A stretch of DNA of 15,881 nt from Alphaproteobacteria bacterium (GTDB lineage: Bacteria > Pseudomonadota > Alphaproteobacteria > UBA8366 > Aestuariispiraceae): contig SPJV01000053.1 of assembly GCA_006844765.1 (NCBI GenBank), forward strand, positions 1 to 15,881, written 5' to 3'. The notes under the pieces are model-generated. The model was not told the origin of the DNA. It saw only the letters and a list, made by a program, of their open reading frames with translations, and did not search any database. Of this stretch, positions 7,566 through 13,733 are shown piece after piece. Made by a program: the position numbers and the translations under genes. The first letter of the stretch is position 1; every line of letters begins with the position of its first letter.

Positions 7566-7618
7566 GCTCTTACTAAGACAGCTCTTACTAAGACAGTTCT
7601 TACTAAGACAGCTCTTAT
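7566..7618 (-). repeat. 15-bp tandem repeat between the GT4 gene and asnB
   Basis: On the plus strand the unit GCTCTTACTAAGACA occurs at 7566-7580 and 7581-7595 (identical) and at 7596-7610 (one change, C to T at position 2), followed by a partial copy GCTCTTA at 7611-7617. Each unit contains the dyad TCTTA-N-TAAGA. The array is in the 90-bp gap inside the operon, after the GT4 stop and 25 bp before the asnB start. In the transcript it could fold into alternative small hairpins. Copy number may vary through slippage. The regulatory role is inferred. Confidence 0.9.
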
Positions 7619-7631
7619 TGGACCCGTCCCT

Positions 7632-8657
7632 TTAGCGCGGCGCGATGCGCTCCAGGAAATCGAGATATTGTTCGACAACCCGACCTTCCGTGAATCGCTC
7701 GGAAAAGGCCGTGTGCCCTTGGCCGGAAAGATCGGCTGCTTGGGCGGGGTCGTCAAGAAGTCGTCCAATGGCGGTTGCTATTGCAGTGGCATCTTCCGCC
7801 GGGGTCAGTAGGCCGGTTTTCCCATCTTCAATCAATTGGGTGGGGCCTTGTGAGGCGACGGCGACGACCGGCAGCGACTGCGCCCAGGCCTCGATAACGA
7901 TATTCCCCAGGGGCTCGTGACGGGAGGAACACAGAAAGATATTTGCTGCAGCGAACAGCGCCGGTGTATCGGTTCGCCAGCCGAGGAAGCGGACACGGTC
8001 TTCGACCTCAAGCTCATAGGCCAGCTTTTCAAGGGCGCGCCGTTCCGGGCCTTCACCGGCGATCCACAGATAGGCTTTCGGCAGGTCTGCAAGCGCAGCC
8101 AAAGCCAGATCAAATCCCTTGTTTCGATGAAGCCGGCCCAGACCTAGGATCAAGGGGGCATCAAACGGTGTTTCGAATTCCGACCGGTCAACGGGCGGCA
8201 TGCGTCTGTCATCAACAAAGTTCGGCAGATACCAAGCCTTGTCTTCCGGGACACCATTTTTGATCAGATAATTCCGCAGATCCGGGGTGTTTCCGATCAA
8301 GTGATCGCAATTCTTGAAGTATTTCAGGTCGTAGTATCCGCCCATCCGACCGGCAACTGTCCAGCGACCTTTAGGGGCGATGGCCGAAGCGCGGCTCATC
8401 CAGGTCAGGACGACATCGGGATCGAAGCGCCGTGCCAGAGACCCCAAACGCCATCGGCTCAGAATATCGATGGGGCCGCCAAAGCGCATTTCCGTAACGG
8501 GAATACCGGCATCGCTGAGTTCAACCCGTCGGTCTGCATGGGATCGAATCGCTGTCTCTTGATCGACGCCGGCGCGGGCCAGTGCTGTCGCCAGACGCAT
8601 GAAGAAGCCTTCCGCACCACCGCCGGGAAGCCCGGCCATCGCTTGCAGCAGCCTCAT
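7632..8657 (-). CDS. Glycosyltransferase family 4 (GT-B fold), probable LPS/surface glycan
   Basis: This is a 341-aa GT-B glycosyltransferase. The N-terminal Rossmann half starts MRLLQAMAGLPGGGAEGFF, where the GGGAE loop is the usual acceptor-side glycine loop. The C-terminal donor-binding half includes LILGLGRLHRNKGFDLAL (about 169-186), IAGEGPE, VRFLGW and the E-X7-E signature EPLGNIVIEA in SSRHEPLGNIVIEAWAQ. It should use a nucleotide-sugar to extend an LPS core or similar glycan at the cytoplasmic face of the inner membrane. The exact sugar is not readable. Its ATG overlaps the preceding GT2 stop by 4 bp, with GGAGG 10 nt upstream. asnB follows after 90 bp that hold a tandem repeat. No signal or membrane segment is apparent. 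Confidence 0.92.
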   Translation of the reverse strand: MRLLQAMAGLPGGGAEGFFMRLATALARAGVDQETAIRSHADRRVELSDAGIPVTEMRFGGPIDILSRWRLGSLARRFDPDVVLTWMSRASAIAPKGRWTVAGRMGGYYDLKYFKNCDHLIGNTPDLRNYLIKNGVPEDKAWYLPNFVDDRRMPPVDRSEFETPFDAPLILGLGRLHRNKGFDLALAALADLPKAYLWIAGEGPERRALEKLAYELEVEDRVRFLGWRTDTPALFAAANIFLCSSRHEPLGNIVIEAWAQSLPVVAVASQGPTQLIEDGKTGLLTPAEDATAIATAIGRLLDDPAQAADLSGQGHTAFSERFTEGRVVEQYLDFLERIAPR

Positions 8658-9418
8658 TTCGGATCATCCTCCAAGGTGGCTTTCAGGTGGGAGAGGATGG
8701 GGTAGAGGCCGGCAAACAGGGCAATCAGAAACCCGTATTTGCCTTCCCGATAGCCCTTCCGAGACACATAGCATTTCCAGAAACGGGAAAACATCCGGCG
8801 GACATTGCGACCGTAACTCGTTCCATCCGGATTCTCACGCAAATCGCGCGCTTTTGCATTCGTATAGCTGTCCAACCGCTTGATCATGTCAGAGATATCG
8901 CGGTCAACATAATGGACCATCCGCTCGCTTAGGCGTCGCTCCGGCCCTTTAAGGTCCAATGCCGGGTGCACCCGTTGCAAGCCCCAGCGCTTTGCCCCTT
9001 TGGAGGAAAGCCGCGCCGCAGCGCTGACACCCCAGGCAGCACCCCAGCCATAGCGTACCAACCGGTCCCCGACATAGTTATCGAAGGGGATCAGAAAGTA
9101 GCCATCTTGATGTGCTTCGGCAGCTGCGCGGATCTCCGTCGCGAGTGCTTCGGTTACCCGCTCATCCGCATCGACTTCAAGAACCCAGCGGCCTTGGCAT
9201 GTGTCCAGGCCCGTGTTCCGTCGGTCCCCTTCGATATCCCAGGCACCTTCAACGATCTTGTCGGCATATTTCTCCGCAATCGCCTTGGAGCCGTCGGTGC
9301 ATTTGTCGAGGACCACCACCAGCTCATCGGCGAAGGCGAGCGCGGACAGACAGTCGTCCAGCTGCTTTTCTTCGTTATGGGCGACGACCAGGGCGGAAAG
9401 GAGGGGCGTCTCGCTCAT
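8654..9418 (-). CDS. Glycosyltransferase family 2, WaaE/KdtX-like LPS core type
   Basis: This 254-aa GT-A glycosyltransferase begins MSETPLLSALVVAHNEEKQL. It shows the DELVVVLDKCTDGS donor loop at 31-44, EGDRRNTGLDTCQGRWVL (63-80) and the DxD-containing EVDADERV at 81-88, the arrangement of WaaE/KdtX-like enzymes that add a glucose to the LPS inner core. A hydrophobic stretch near the C-terminus (YGFLIALFAGLYPIL) may rest on the membrane. The frame stays open upstream to 9523, but ATG 9418 is preferred: it overlaps the GT9 stop as ATGA, has GGGAG 7 nt upstream, and puts the family N-terminus at residue 1. The GT4 gene follows with another ATGA overlap, so the three transferases are translationally coupled. 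The acceptor is inferred from family resemblance only. Confidence 0.92.
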   Translation of the reverse strand: MSETPLLSALVVAHNEEKQLDDCLSALAFADELVVVLDKCTDGSKAIAEKYADKIVEGAWDIEGDRRNTGLDTCQGRWVLEVDADERVTEALATEIRAAAEAHQDGYFLIPFDNYVGDRLVRYGWGAAWGVSAAARLSSKGAKRWGLQRVHPALDLKGPERRLSERMVHYVDRDISDMIKRLDSYTNAKARDLRENPDGTSYGRNVRRMFSRFWKCYVSRKGYREGKYGFLIALFAGLYPILSHLKATLEDDPK

Positions 9419-10389
9419 GCGGCTTCTCCCGCTTCGGTTCGGGCGACCAGGGCGCCGGCGGCATCCAGGACACGCGCGACCGGCAGGCTGTCCATTTGCG
9501 TGCCGGCGGTTCGGTGATCCCAATTCGGTTGGTTCAAGATATCCTCATAGCTCAAATCCGTTCGCACAAAATCTGCGTGTGGACCCCAGGGACGATACCA
9601 TTGATGTCGGGACGGACCAAAGAGGCCGAGGGTCGGCGTGCCACTCGCGGCTGCCATATGCATCAGCCCGCTGTCATTGCCGATGTAGAGCCGTGCTCTT
9701 TTCAGGCAAGCCGCCAGCGTGACCAGCTCCGCCTTGCCGACCAGATCAATCCGCTGATTGTCCGGCGCGGCCGCGAGAACCGGCGCTGCCTGTGCTTCCT
9801 CACCAGGGCCCCCGAGAACAGCGACGGCGGCATCGGCAAACGCGGCCCCTGGTTCTGTCAGGGCGCGGATCGTCTCTGCATATCGTTCGGCGGGCCAGAT
9901 CTTGCCCGGCCAGTTTGCGGTCGGACCAATGGCAAGAATGGGCCGATCCGTTTGCAGAAGGTCGTTTGCTTCCTGCTCTGCTTTCGTATCCGTCCAAAGC
10001 ATCGGTGCAGGCGGAGATGGTTCCCGTCCCACTGTGCCGCCGATCAGTTCGACGCGGTGCATATCGCGGCTCGGCTTCGGGAGTTTCATGCGTGCGCCGG
10101 CGCGGATAAGGTTTACGAAGGCAGAGCGTCGCATATCGATGGCGACATCCCAGCGCTCCATTCCAACATCGGCCCATAGTTTCAGCCAATGCATGCCACG
10201 ACTCCGGCGCTTATGGATCGTGACCACACGCTCCAGCCCCGGCAGTGCACGGAACAACGGCGCGGGGCCCGGGCCCGCCGCGACGGTGAATTGCGGGTTG
10301 GGGTAATGCTCCAAGCAATGCCGAAGAATACCGGTTGCCAGAACAGCATCGCCCAGCCGGTTTGCGGTGATATAGAGGATTCGTGTCAT
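9415..10389 (-). CDS. Glycosyltransferase family 9, heptosyltransferase-like
   Basis: This is a 324-aa protein of the ADP-heptose:LPS heptosyltransferase family. The N-terminus MTRILYITANRLGDAVLATGIL holds the RxGDxV(L/V) acceptor motif with its conserved Asp. The C-terminal half has AIGPTANWPGKIWPAERY and IGNDSGLMHMAAASGTPTLGLFGPS, the ADP-sugar binding and NDSGxMH signature. It should add heptose or a related sugar to the LPS inner core in the cytoplasm. ATG 10389 is chosen over an upstream ATG at 10431 because the family motif starts there and AGGGGG lies about 8 nt before it. It is the first gene of the minus-strand operon, divergent from ygfZ across 119 bp. The donor sugar cannot be told from sequence alone. 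Confidence 0.92.
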   Translation of the reverse strand: MTRILYITANRLGDAVLATGILRHCLEHYPNPQFTVAAGPGPAPLFRALPGLERVVTIHKRRSRGMHWLKLWADVGMERWDVAIDMRRSAFVNLIRAGARMKLPKPSRDMHRVELIGGTVGREPSPPAPMLWTDTKAEQEANDLLQTDRPILAIGPTANWPGKIWPAERYAETIRALTEPGAAFADAAVAVLGGPGEEAQAAPVLAAAPDNQRIDLVGKAELVTLAACLKRARLYIGNDSGLMHMAAASGTPTLGLFGPSRHQWYRPWGPHADFVRTDLSYEDILNQPNWDHRTAGTQMDSLPVARVLDAAGALVARTEAGEAA

Positions 10390-10417
10390 CTTGGAGCCCC
10401 CTATAGCCTTCGTCGCA

Positions 10418-10435
10418 GCGCTTGCCAACAAGCGC
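10418..10435. repeat. Perfect inverted repeat in the GT9/ygfZ divergent gap
   Basis: GCGCTTG-CCAA-CAAGCGC is a perfect 7-bp inverted repeat with a 4-bp centre, 28 bp upstream of the GT9 start. If the promoter proposed at 10439-10467 is right, it covers roughly the first transcribed bases of the glycosyltransferase operon. It could be an operator or a 5'-leader hairpin. No T-run follows. Confidence 0.45.
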
Positions 10436-10438
10436 CCC

Positions 10439-10467
10439 GATGCTTAGGTGATGAAGGCGGGTGTCAA
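10439..10467 (-). promoter_or_regulatory. Candidate promoter of the glycosyltransferase-asnB-pyrC operon
   Basis: Read on the minus strand, a perfect -35 hexamer TTGACA (10467-10462) is followed after 16-17 bp by a poor -10 (AAGCAT or AGCATC). The start codon at 10389 lies about 50 bp downstream. The strong -35 and the position favour it; the weak -10 means activator help or a different promoter is possible. Confidence 0.35.
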
Positions 10468-10494
10468 AGGAGCGTGTTTCTGGCATTTGCCGTT

Positions 10495-10500
10495 AAGGAG
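10495..10500 (+). promoter_or_regulatory. Ribosome binding site that decides the ygfZ start
   Basis: AAGGAG ends only 2 nt before the first ATG (10503), which is too close, but 8 nt before the second ATG (10509). This favours the start at 10509, giving MSDIFYHRL as the N-terminus. Confidence 0.75.
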
Positions 10501-10508
10501 CCATGGTC

Positions 10509-11411
10509 ATGTCGGATATTTTCTACCATCGCCTGGAAGATCGCGGGCTGATCACGATCGCCGGGGAAGACAGGATTGCCTATTTACAAGGCCTCGTTTC
10601 CAATGACGTCACGCGCCTTTCTGAAGGCAAGGCGATCTGGGCGGCTTTGCTGACACCGCAGGGCAAGTTTCGTCATGATTTCTTCATGTGCAGCTGGGCT
10701 GACGACCGGATTTTGATCGACGGTGAAGGCGATGCCCGGATGATGGATTTGGGCCAGACCCTCCGGCGCTATGTTTTGCGCGCCGACGCAACCCTGGATA
10801 TCGAACGCACAACGGCTGTCTTTGCGGTCTTTGGCGATGGTGCGATAGACGCCTTTGGATTGCCGCCAGAAGCGGGGGCGACTGGATCTGTTGCGGGTGG
10901 CATTGCCTTCGTCGATCCTCGTTTGCCTGCGATGGGATTGCGGGTGGTCGCGCCGGCTGAAGCAACGCTGGGCGCGCTTGAGGCTCTTGGCGCAACCGCT
11001 GTTGATCGCGATGGCTATGACCGGCACAGGATCGCACTGGGGCTGCCGGATGGAAGCCGCGATATGATGCCGGACAAAGCCATTCTGCTGGAGAACGGCT
11101 TTGACGAACTTGGCGGTGCGGATTGGAAGAAGGGCTGTTATATGGGGCAGGAGCTCACAGCCCGGACGAAATATCGCGGATTGGTGAAGAAGCGGTTGAT
11201 GCCGGTTTCCTTTGAAGGAGACGCGCCGGAAAATGGCACGATAATCAAACTTGATGGGAGAGAGGTCGGCGAAATGCGGTCGTCTTGTGAAGGGATCGGG
11301 CTCGCCCTATTGCGGTTGGAGGCCCTGGAGAAAGCGCAGGAGACGGGAAGTGCGTTCCTGGCGAATGATCTGGAATTGCATCCCAGCAAACCCGACTGGG
11401 CCTCCTTTTAA
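10509..11411 (+). CDS. ygfZ: YgfZ/GcvT-like folate-binding protein for Fe-S enzyme maintenance
   Basis: This is a 300-aa protein of the YgfZ/IBA57 (COG0354) family. The signature KGCYMGQE is at residues 208-215 with the conserved Cys210. The N-terminal half has YLQGLVSNDVTRLSEG (25-40) and LLTPQGKFRHDFF (48-59), typical of the aminomethyltransferase-like fold. Homologues bind tetrahydrofolate and support assembly or repair of certain Fe-S enzymes such as MiaB in the cytoplasm; it is not a glycine-cleavage T-protein, which is longer. The start at 10509 is chosen over 10503 on ribosome-site spacing. It is divergent from the glycosyltransferase operon, and mmsA lies 135 bp downstream on the same strand. 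The key motif is intact. Confidence 0.93.
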   Translation: MSDIFYHRLEDRGLITIAGEDRIAYLQGLVSNDVTRLSEGKAIWAALLTPQGKFRHDFFMCSWADDRILIDGEGDARMMDLGQTLRRYVLRADATLDIERTTAVFAVFGDGAIDAFGLPPEAGATGSVAGGIAFVDPRLPAMGLRVVAPAEATLGALEALGATAVDRDGYDRHRIALGLPDGSRDMMPDKAILLENGFDELGGADWKKGCYMGQELTARTKYRGLVKKRLMPVSFEGDAPENGTIIKLDGREVGEMRSSCEGIGLALLRLEALEKAQETGSAFLANDLELHPSKPDWASF

Positions 11412-11456
11412 CCGTGATCTGTCAGTTCACTTCACCAGTGCAGAGGCGTATGCCCC

Positions 11457-11485
11457 TTGAGTGAAACAAACTGCGGGTCTAGAAA
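11457..11485 (+). promoter_or_regulatory. Candidate promoter of mmsA
   Basis: TTGAGT (11457-11462) and TAGAAA (11480-11485) are separated by 17 bp; each matches the sigma-70 consensus at 4 of 6 positions. The start codon follows about 61 bp later. A 6-bp inverted repeat (CGGGTC 11474-11479, GACCCG 11492-11497) overlaps the -10 region and could be an operator. Confidence 0.35.
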
Positions 11486-11546
11486 ACCTGCGACCCGACA
11501 TTCCAGTGTTTTGGCCTAACAGGGCCGCGAAGAGGAGGAAACACCG

Positions 11547-13046
11547 ATGGTCGATACCGTTGGACATTACATGGGTGGTAAGCAGATTCCGGGGGAGAGC
11601 GGTCGCACAGGCGATATCTTCAATCCGGCCACGGGCGAGGTCCAAGCGAAGCTTGCCTATGCATCAGCGGCAGAGGTCGACAAGGTCGTCCAGTACGCCA
11701 AAGAAGCGCAAGTCGCCTGGGGTGCAATGGCCGTTCCCAAACGCGCGGCTGTTTGCTTTTCGATGCGCAACCTGGTGGTCGAGCATAAACAAGCGCTCGC
11801 CGAACTGCTGGGCAAAGAACATGGCAAGACGATCCCGGATGCACTGGGTGAAGTTCAGCGCGGCATTGATGTCCTGGAATTCGCTTGCGGCATTCCGCAT
11901 CTGATCAAGGGTGATTTCAATTCGAATATCGGTGGGGATATTGACCTGATCTCTATCCGCGAACCGCTGGGTGTTGTCGGTGGGATCACCCCTTTCAACT
12001 TCCCGGTTATGATCCCGCTTTGGATGGGTGCCATGGCAGTGGCTTGCGGCAATGCATTTGTGAACAAGGCGTCTGAACGGGATCCTGGTGCTCCGATGCT
12101 TCTGGCCGAGCTTTGGACGAAAGCCGGTCTGCCGGATGGCATCTGGAACGTTGTCCATGGTGACAAGGAAGCCGTCGATGCGCTGCTGCATCACCCGGAT
12201 GTCCCGGCGATTAGTTTCGTTGGCTCCACCGGCGTTGGTGAGTATGTCTATCAGGAAGGCTGTAAGCACAATAAACGGGTTCAGAGCTTCTGTGGCGCTA
12301 AGAACCATATGGTCGTCATGCCTGATGCCGACATGGATCAAGCGGTTGATGCGTTGGTCGGCGCTGGTTTCGGCTCCGCCGGGGAACGTTGCATGGCGAT
12401 CTCTGTTGCTGTGCCGGTCGGCGAAGGGACTGCTAAGGCGTTGGCTGACAAGCTGACGCCACGGGTGCAGGCCTTGACCATCGGGCCCTATAATGATCCG
12501 CAAGCCGACATCAACCCGCTGATCACGCGTCAGGCGAAAGAACGGGTCGAAGGCCTGATCGCGCGTGGCGTGGAAGAGGGCGCGACCCTTAATGTCGATG
12601 GCCGTGGGGCCACGATGCAGGGCTATGAAGACGGTTACTTCGTCGGCAGCACGCTTTTCAGCAACGTCAAAACCGACATGGAGATCTACAAGACCGAAAT
12701 CTTCGGACCGGTTCTGTCGATCATGGCGCCGTCCACCTATGAAGATGCGGTTGGAATGGTCAATGACCATGAGTATGGCAATGGCGTTGCGATCTTCACC
12801 CGCGATGGCGACACCGCCCGTGACTTCACCAACCGTGTCGATATCGGCATGGTCGGCGTCAATGTGCCGATCCCGGTCCCGATGGCCTTCCACAATTTCG
12901 GCGGTTCCAAACGCTCGAAATTCGGGGACACCCAGATGCACGGTCCGGAATCGATCCGTTTCTTCACAAAGATGAAAACGGTCTCTGCCCGTTGGCCGTC
13001 CGGTATCAAAGAAGGCGCCCAACTGGCCTTCCCGACCAACGACTGA
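11547..13046 (+). CDS. mmsA: CoA-acylating methylmalonate-semialdehyde dehydrogenase
   Basis: This 499-aa enzyme has the usual length of the MmsA/IolA family. It oxidises methylmalonate or malonate semialdehyde to propionyl- or acetyl-CoA with NAD+ and CoA, in valine, beta-alanine and inositol breakdown. Visible features are ITPFNFPVMIPLWM at 147-160 with the oxyanion Asn151, the nucleotide-binding loop FVGSTGVG at 224-231, and catalytic Cys282 in GSAGERCMA. The position where hydrolytic aldehyde dehydrogenases carry the general-base Glu reads CGAKNHMVV, as in MMSDH, which uses CoA instead of water. AGGAGG lies 8 nt before the start. A terminator follows, and no valine- or inositol-pathway partner is adjacent, so it is probably a single-gene unit. 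Confidence 0.95.
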   Translation: MVDTVGHYMGGKQIPGESGRTGDIFNPATGEVQAKLAYASAAEVDKVVQYAKEAQVAWGAMAVPKRAAVCFSMRNLVVEHKQALAELLGKEHGKTIPDALGEVQRGIDVLEFACGIPHLIKGDFNSNIGGDIDLISIREPLGVVGGITPFNFPVMIPLWMGAMAVACGNAFVNKASERDPGAPMLLAELWTKAGLPDGIWNVVHGDKEAVDALLHHPDVPAISFVGSTGVGEYVYQEGCKHNKRVQSFCGAKNHMVVMPDADMDQAVDALVGAGFGSAGERCMAISVAVPVGEGTAKALADKLTPRVQALTIGPYNDPQADINPLITRQAKERVEGLIARGVEEGATLNVDGRGATMQGYEDGYFVGSTLFSNVKTDMEIYKTEIFGPVLSIMAPSTYEDAVGMVNDHEYGNGVAIFTRDGDTARDFTNRVDIGMVGVNVPIPVPMAFHNFGGSKRSKFGDTQMHGPESIRFFTKMKTVSARWPSGIKEGAQLAFPTND

Positions 13047-13063
13047 CCTGATTAAGATCAGGT
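13046..13063 (+). repeat. Small hairpin directly after mmsA
   Basis: ACCTGAT-TAAG-ATCAGGT is a perfect 7-bp stem with a 4-nt loop that starts at the last base of the mmsA stop codon. It lies 10 nt before the intrinsic terminator and may protect the mRNA 3' end or assist termination. Confidence 0.5.
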
Positions 13064-13073
13064 GCAAACAAGA

Positions 13074-13102
13074 ACGGCGTCCCCGTTGGGGCGCCGTTTT
13101 TT
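13074..13102 (+). terminator. Rho-independent terminator of mmsA
   Basis: The stem ACGGCG-(T)-CCCC pairs with GGGGCGCCGT around a GTT loop, with one bulged T on the left arm, and runs into TTTTTT (13097-13102). A GC-rich 10-bp stem plus T-run is the classic intrinsic terminator. It separates mmsA from the lemA unit. Confidence 0.9.
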
Positions 13103-13103
13103 C

Positions 13104-13132
13104 TTGTCCATAGCCGCACTGCAATCTTTAAT
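13104..13132 (+). promoter_or_regulatory. Candidate promoter of the lemA-DUF2207 unit
   Basis: TTGTCC (13104-13109) and TTTAAT (13127-13132) are spaced by 17 bp, matching sigma-70 consensus at 4/6 and 5/6. The lemA start is 31 bp downstream of the -10, and the pair begins just after the mmsA terminator's T-run, where a new promoter is expected. Confidence 0.5.
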
Positions 13133-13163
13133 ATCCGCTCCCAAGGAATGGGAGGGGAACTCA

Positions 13164-13733
13164 ATGACAGCGATATGGATAATACTTGGCGTCGTTATCG
13201 GCGTGCCGATCCTGATCATGATCTGGGCAATCGCGCTCTATAATGGCCTGGTGCGAAAAAAGACCATGGTGATGGAGGGGTGGAGCGGCATTGACGTTCA
13301 ACTGAAGCGACGTTCCAATTTGATCCCCAACCTTGTGGAAACAGTCAAAGGCTTTGCGGCGCAAGAAAAAGACGTCCTGACGGAAGTAACAACCCTGCGC
13401 GGACAAGCTCAATCCGTCACCGGACCAGGGGAAGCGTCAGGGATTGAGGGGGCGATAACCGGGGCACTCGGTCGCTTGATGATGGTCGCAGAGGCCTATC
13501 CGGAGCTAAAGTCGGACTCCAATTTTCTCAACCTCCAGTCAGAGCTCGCTGAGATCGAAGAAGATATCGAAAAATCTCGCCGATACTACAATGCGACCGT
13601 GCGCGATCTGAATGTAGCGATCGAAAGCTTTCCGGGAAATCTACTTGCCGCACGCTTTTCATTCCAACAGGCGGAGTTCTTCGAAACCCAATCGCCGGAT
13701 GAACGGGCGGTTCCTCAGATCTCTTTTTCATGA
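13164..13733 (+). CDS. lemA: LemA family membrane-anchored protein
   Basis: This is a 189-aa protein with one N-terminal membrane segment (about residues 4-25) and a long helical, mostly coiled-coil-like domain. The family signature is clear: VLVRKKT-type juxtamembrane region, then GWSGIDVQLKRRSNLIPNLVETVKGFAAQEK near 39-70, and later AEAYPELKSDSNFLNLQSELAEIEEDIEKSRRYYNATVRDLN. Usual length is 180-200 aa, so it is complete. The biochemical role of LemA proteins is not settled; they are inner-membrane proteins, often encoded next to DUF2207 or TPM-domain proteins, as here. ATG 13164 is chosen because GGAGG lies about 8 nt upstream and the membrane segment starts at once; an upstream in-frame ATG (13062) would place coding sequence through the mmsA terminator. 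The DUF2207 gene overlaps the stop by 4 bp. Confidence 0.93.
   Translation: MTAIWIILGVVIGVPILIMIWAIALYNGLVRKKTMVMEGWSGIDVQLKRRSNLIPNLVETVKGFAAQEKDVLTEVTTLRGQAQSVTGPGEASGIEGAITGALGRLMMVAEAYPELKSDSNFLNLQSELAEIEEDIEKSRRYYNATVRDLNVAIESFPGNLLAARFSFQQAEFFETQSPDERAVPQISFS

Noticed and set aside
7566..7618. CRISPR-like array
   Set aside because: The units are 15 bp, directly abutting with no spacers, and no cas gene is present.
7541..7768. 75-aa minus-strand frame through the 15-bp repeats, ending as TAATG on asnB
   Set aside because: It overlaps the GT4 gene in another frame and has no start signal or homologous feature I can see. The open frame through the repeats follows from the 15-bp period, so it is kept only as a remark in the repeat finding.
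9112..10179. 355-aa open frame on the plus strand across the GT2 and GT9 genes
   Set aside because: It is antisense to two well-supported glycosyltransferases, is rich in Arg, Pro and Ser, and has no family motif.
11664..13124. 486-aa open frame on the minus strand, antisense to mmsA
   Set aside because: It mirrors the codon bias of mmsA, runs through the mmsA terminator and shows no recognisable domain; mmsA itself is complete with all catalytic residues.
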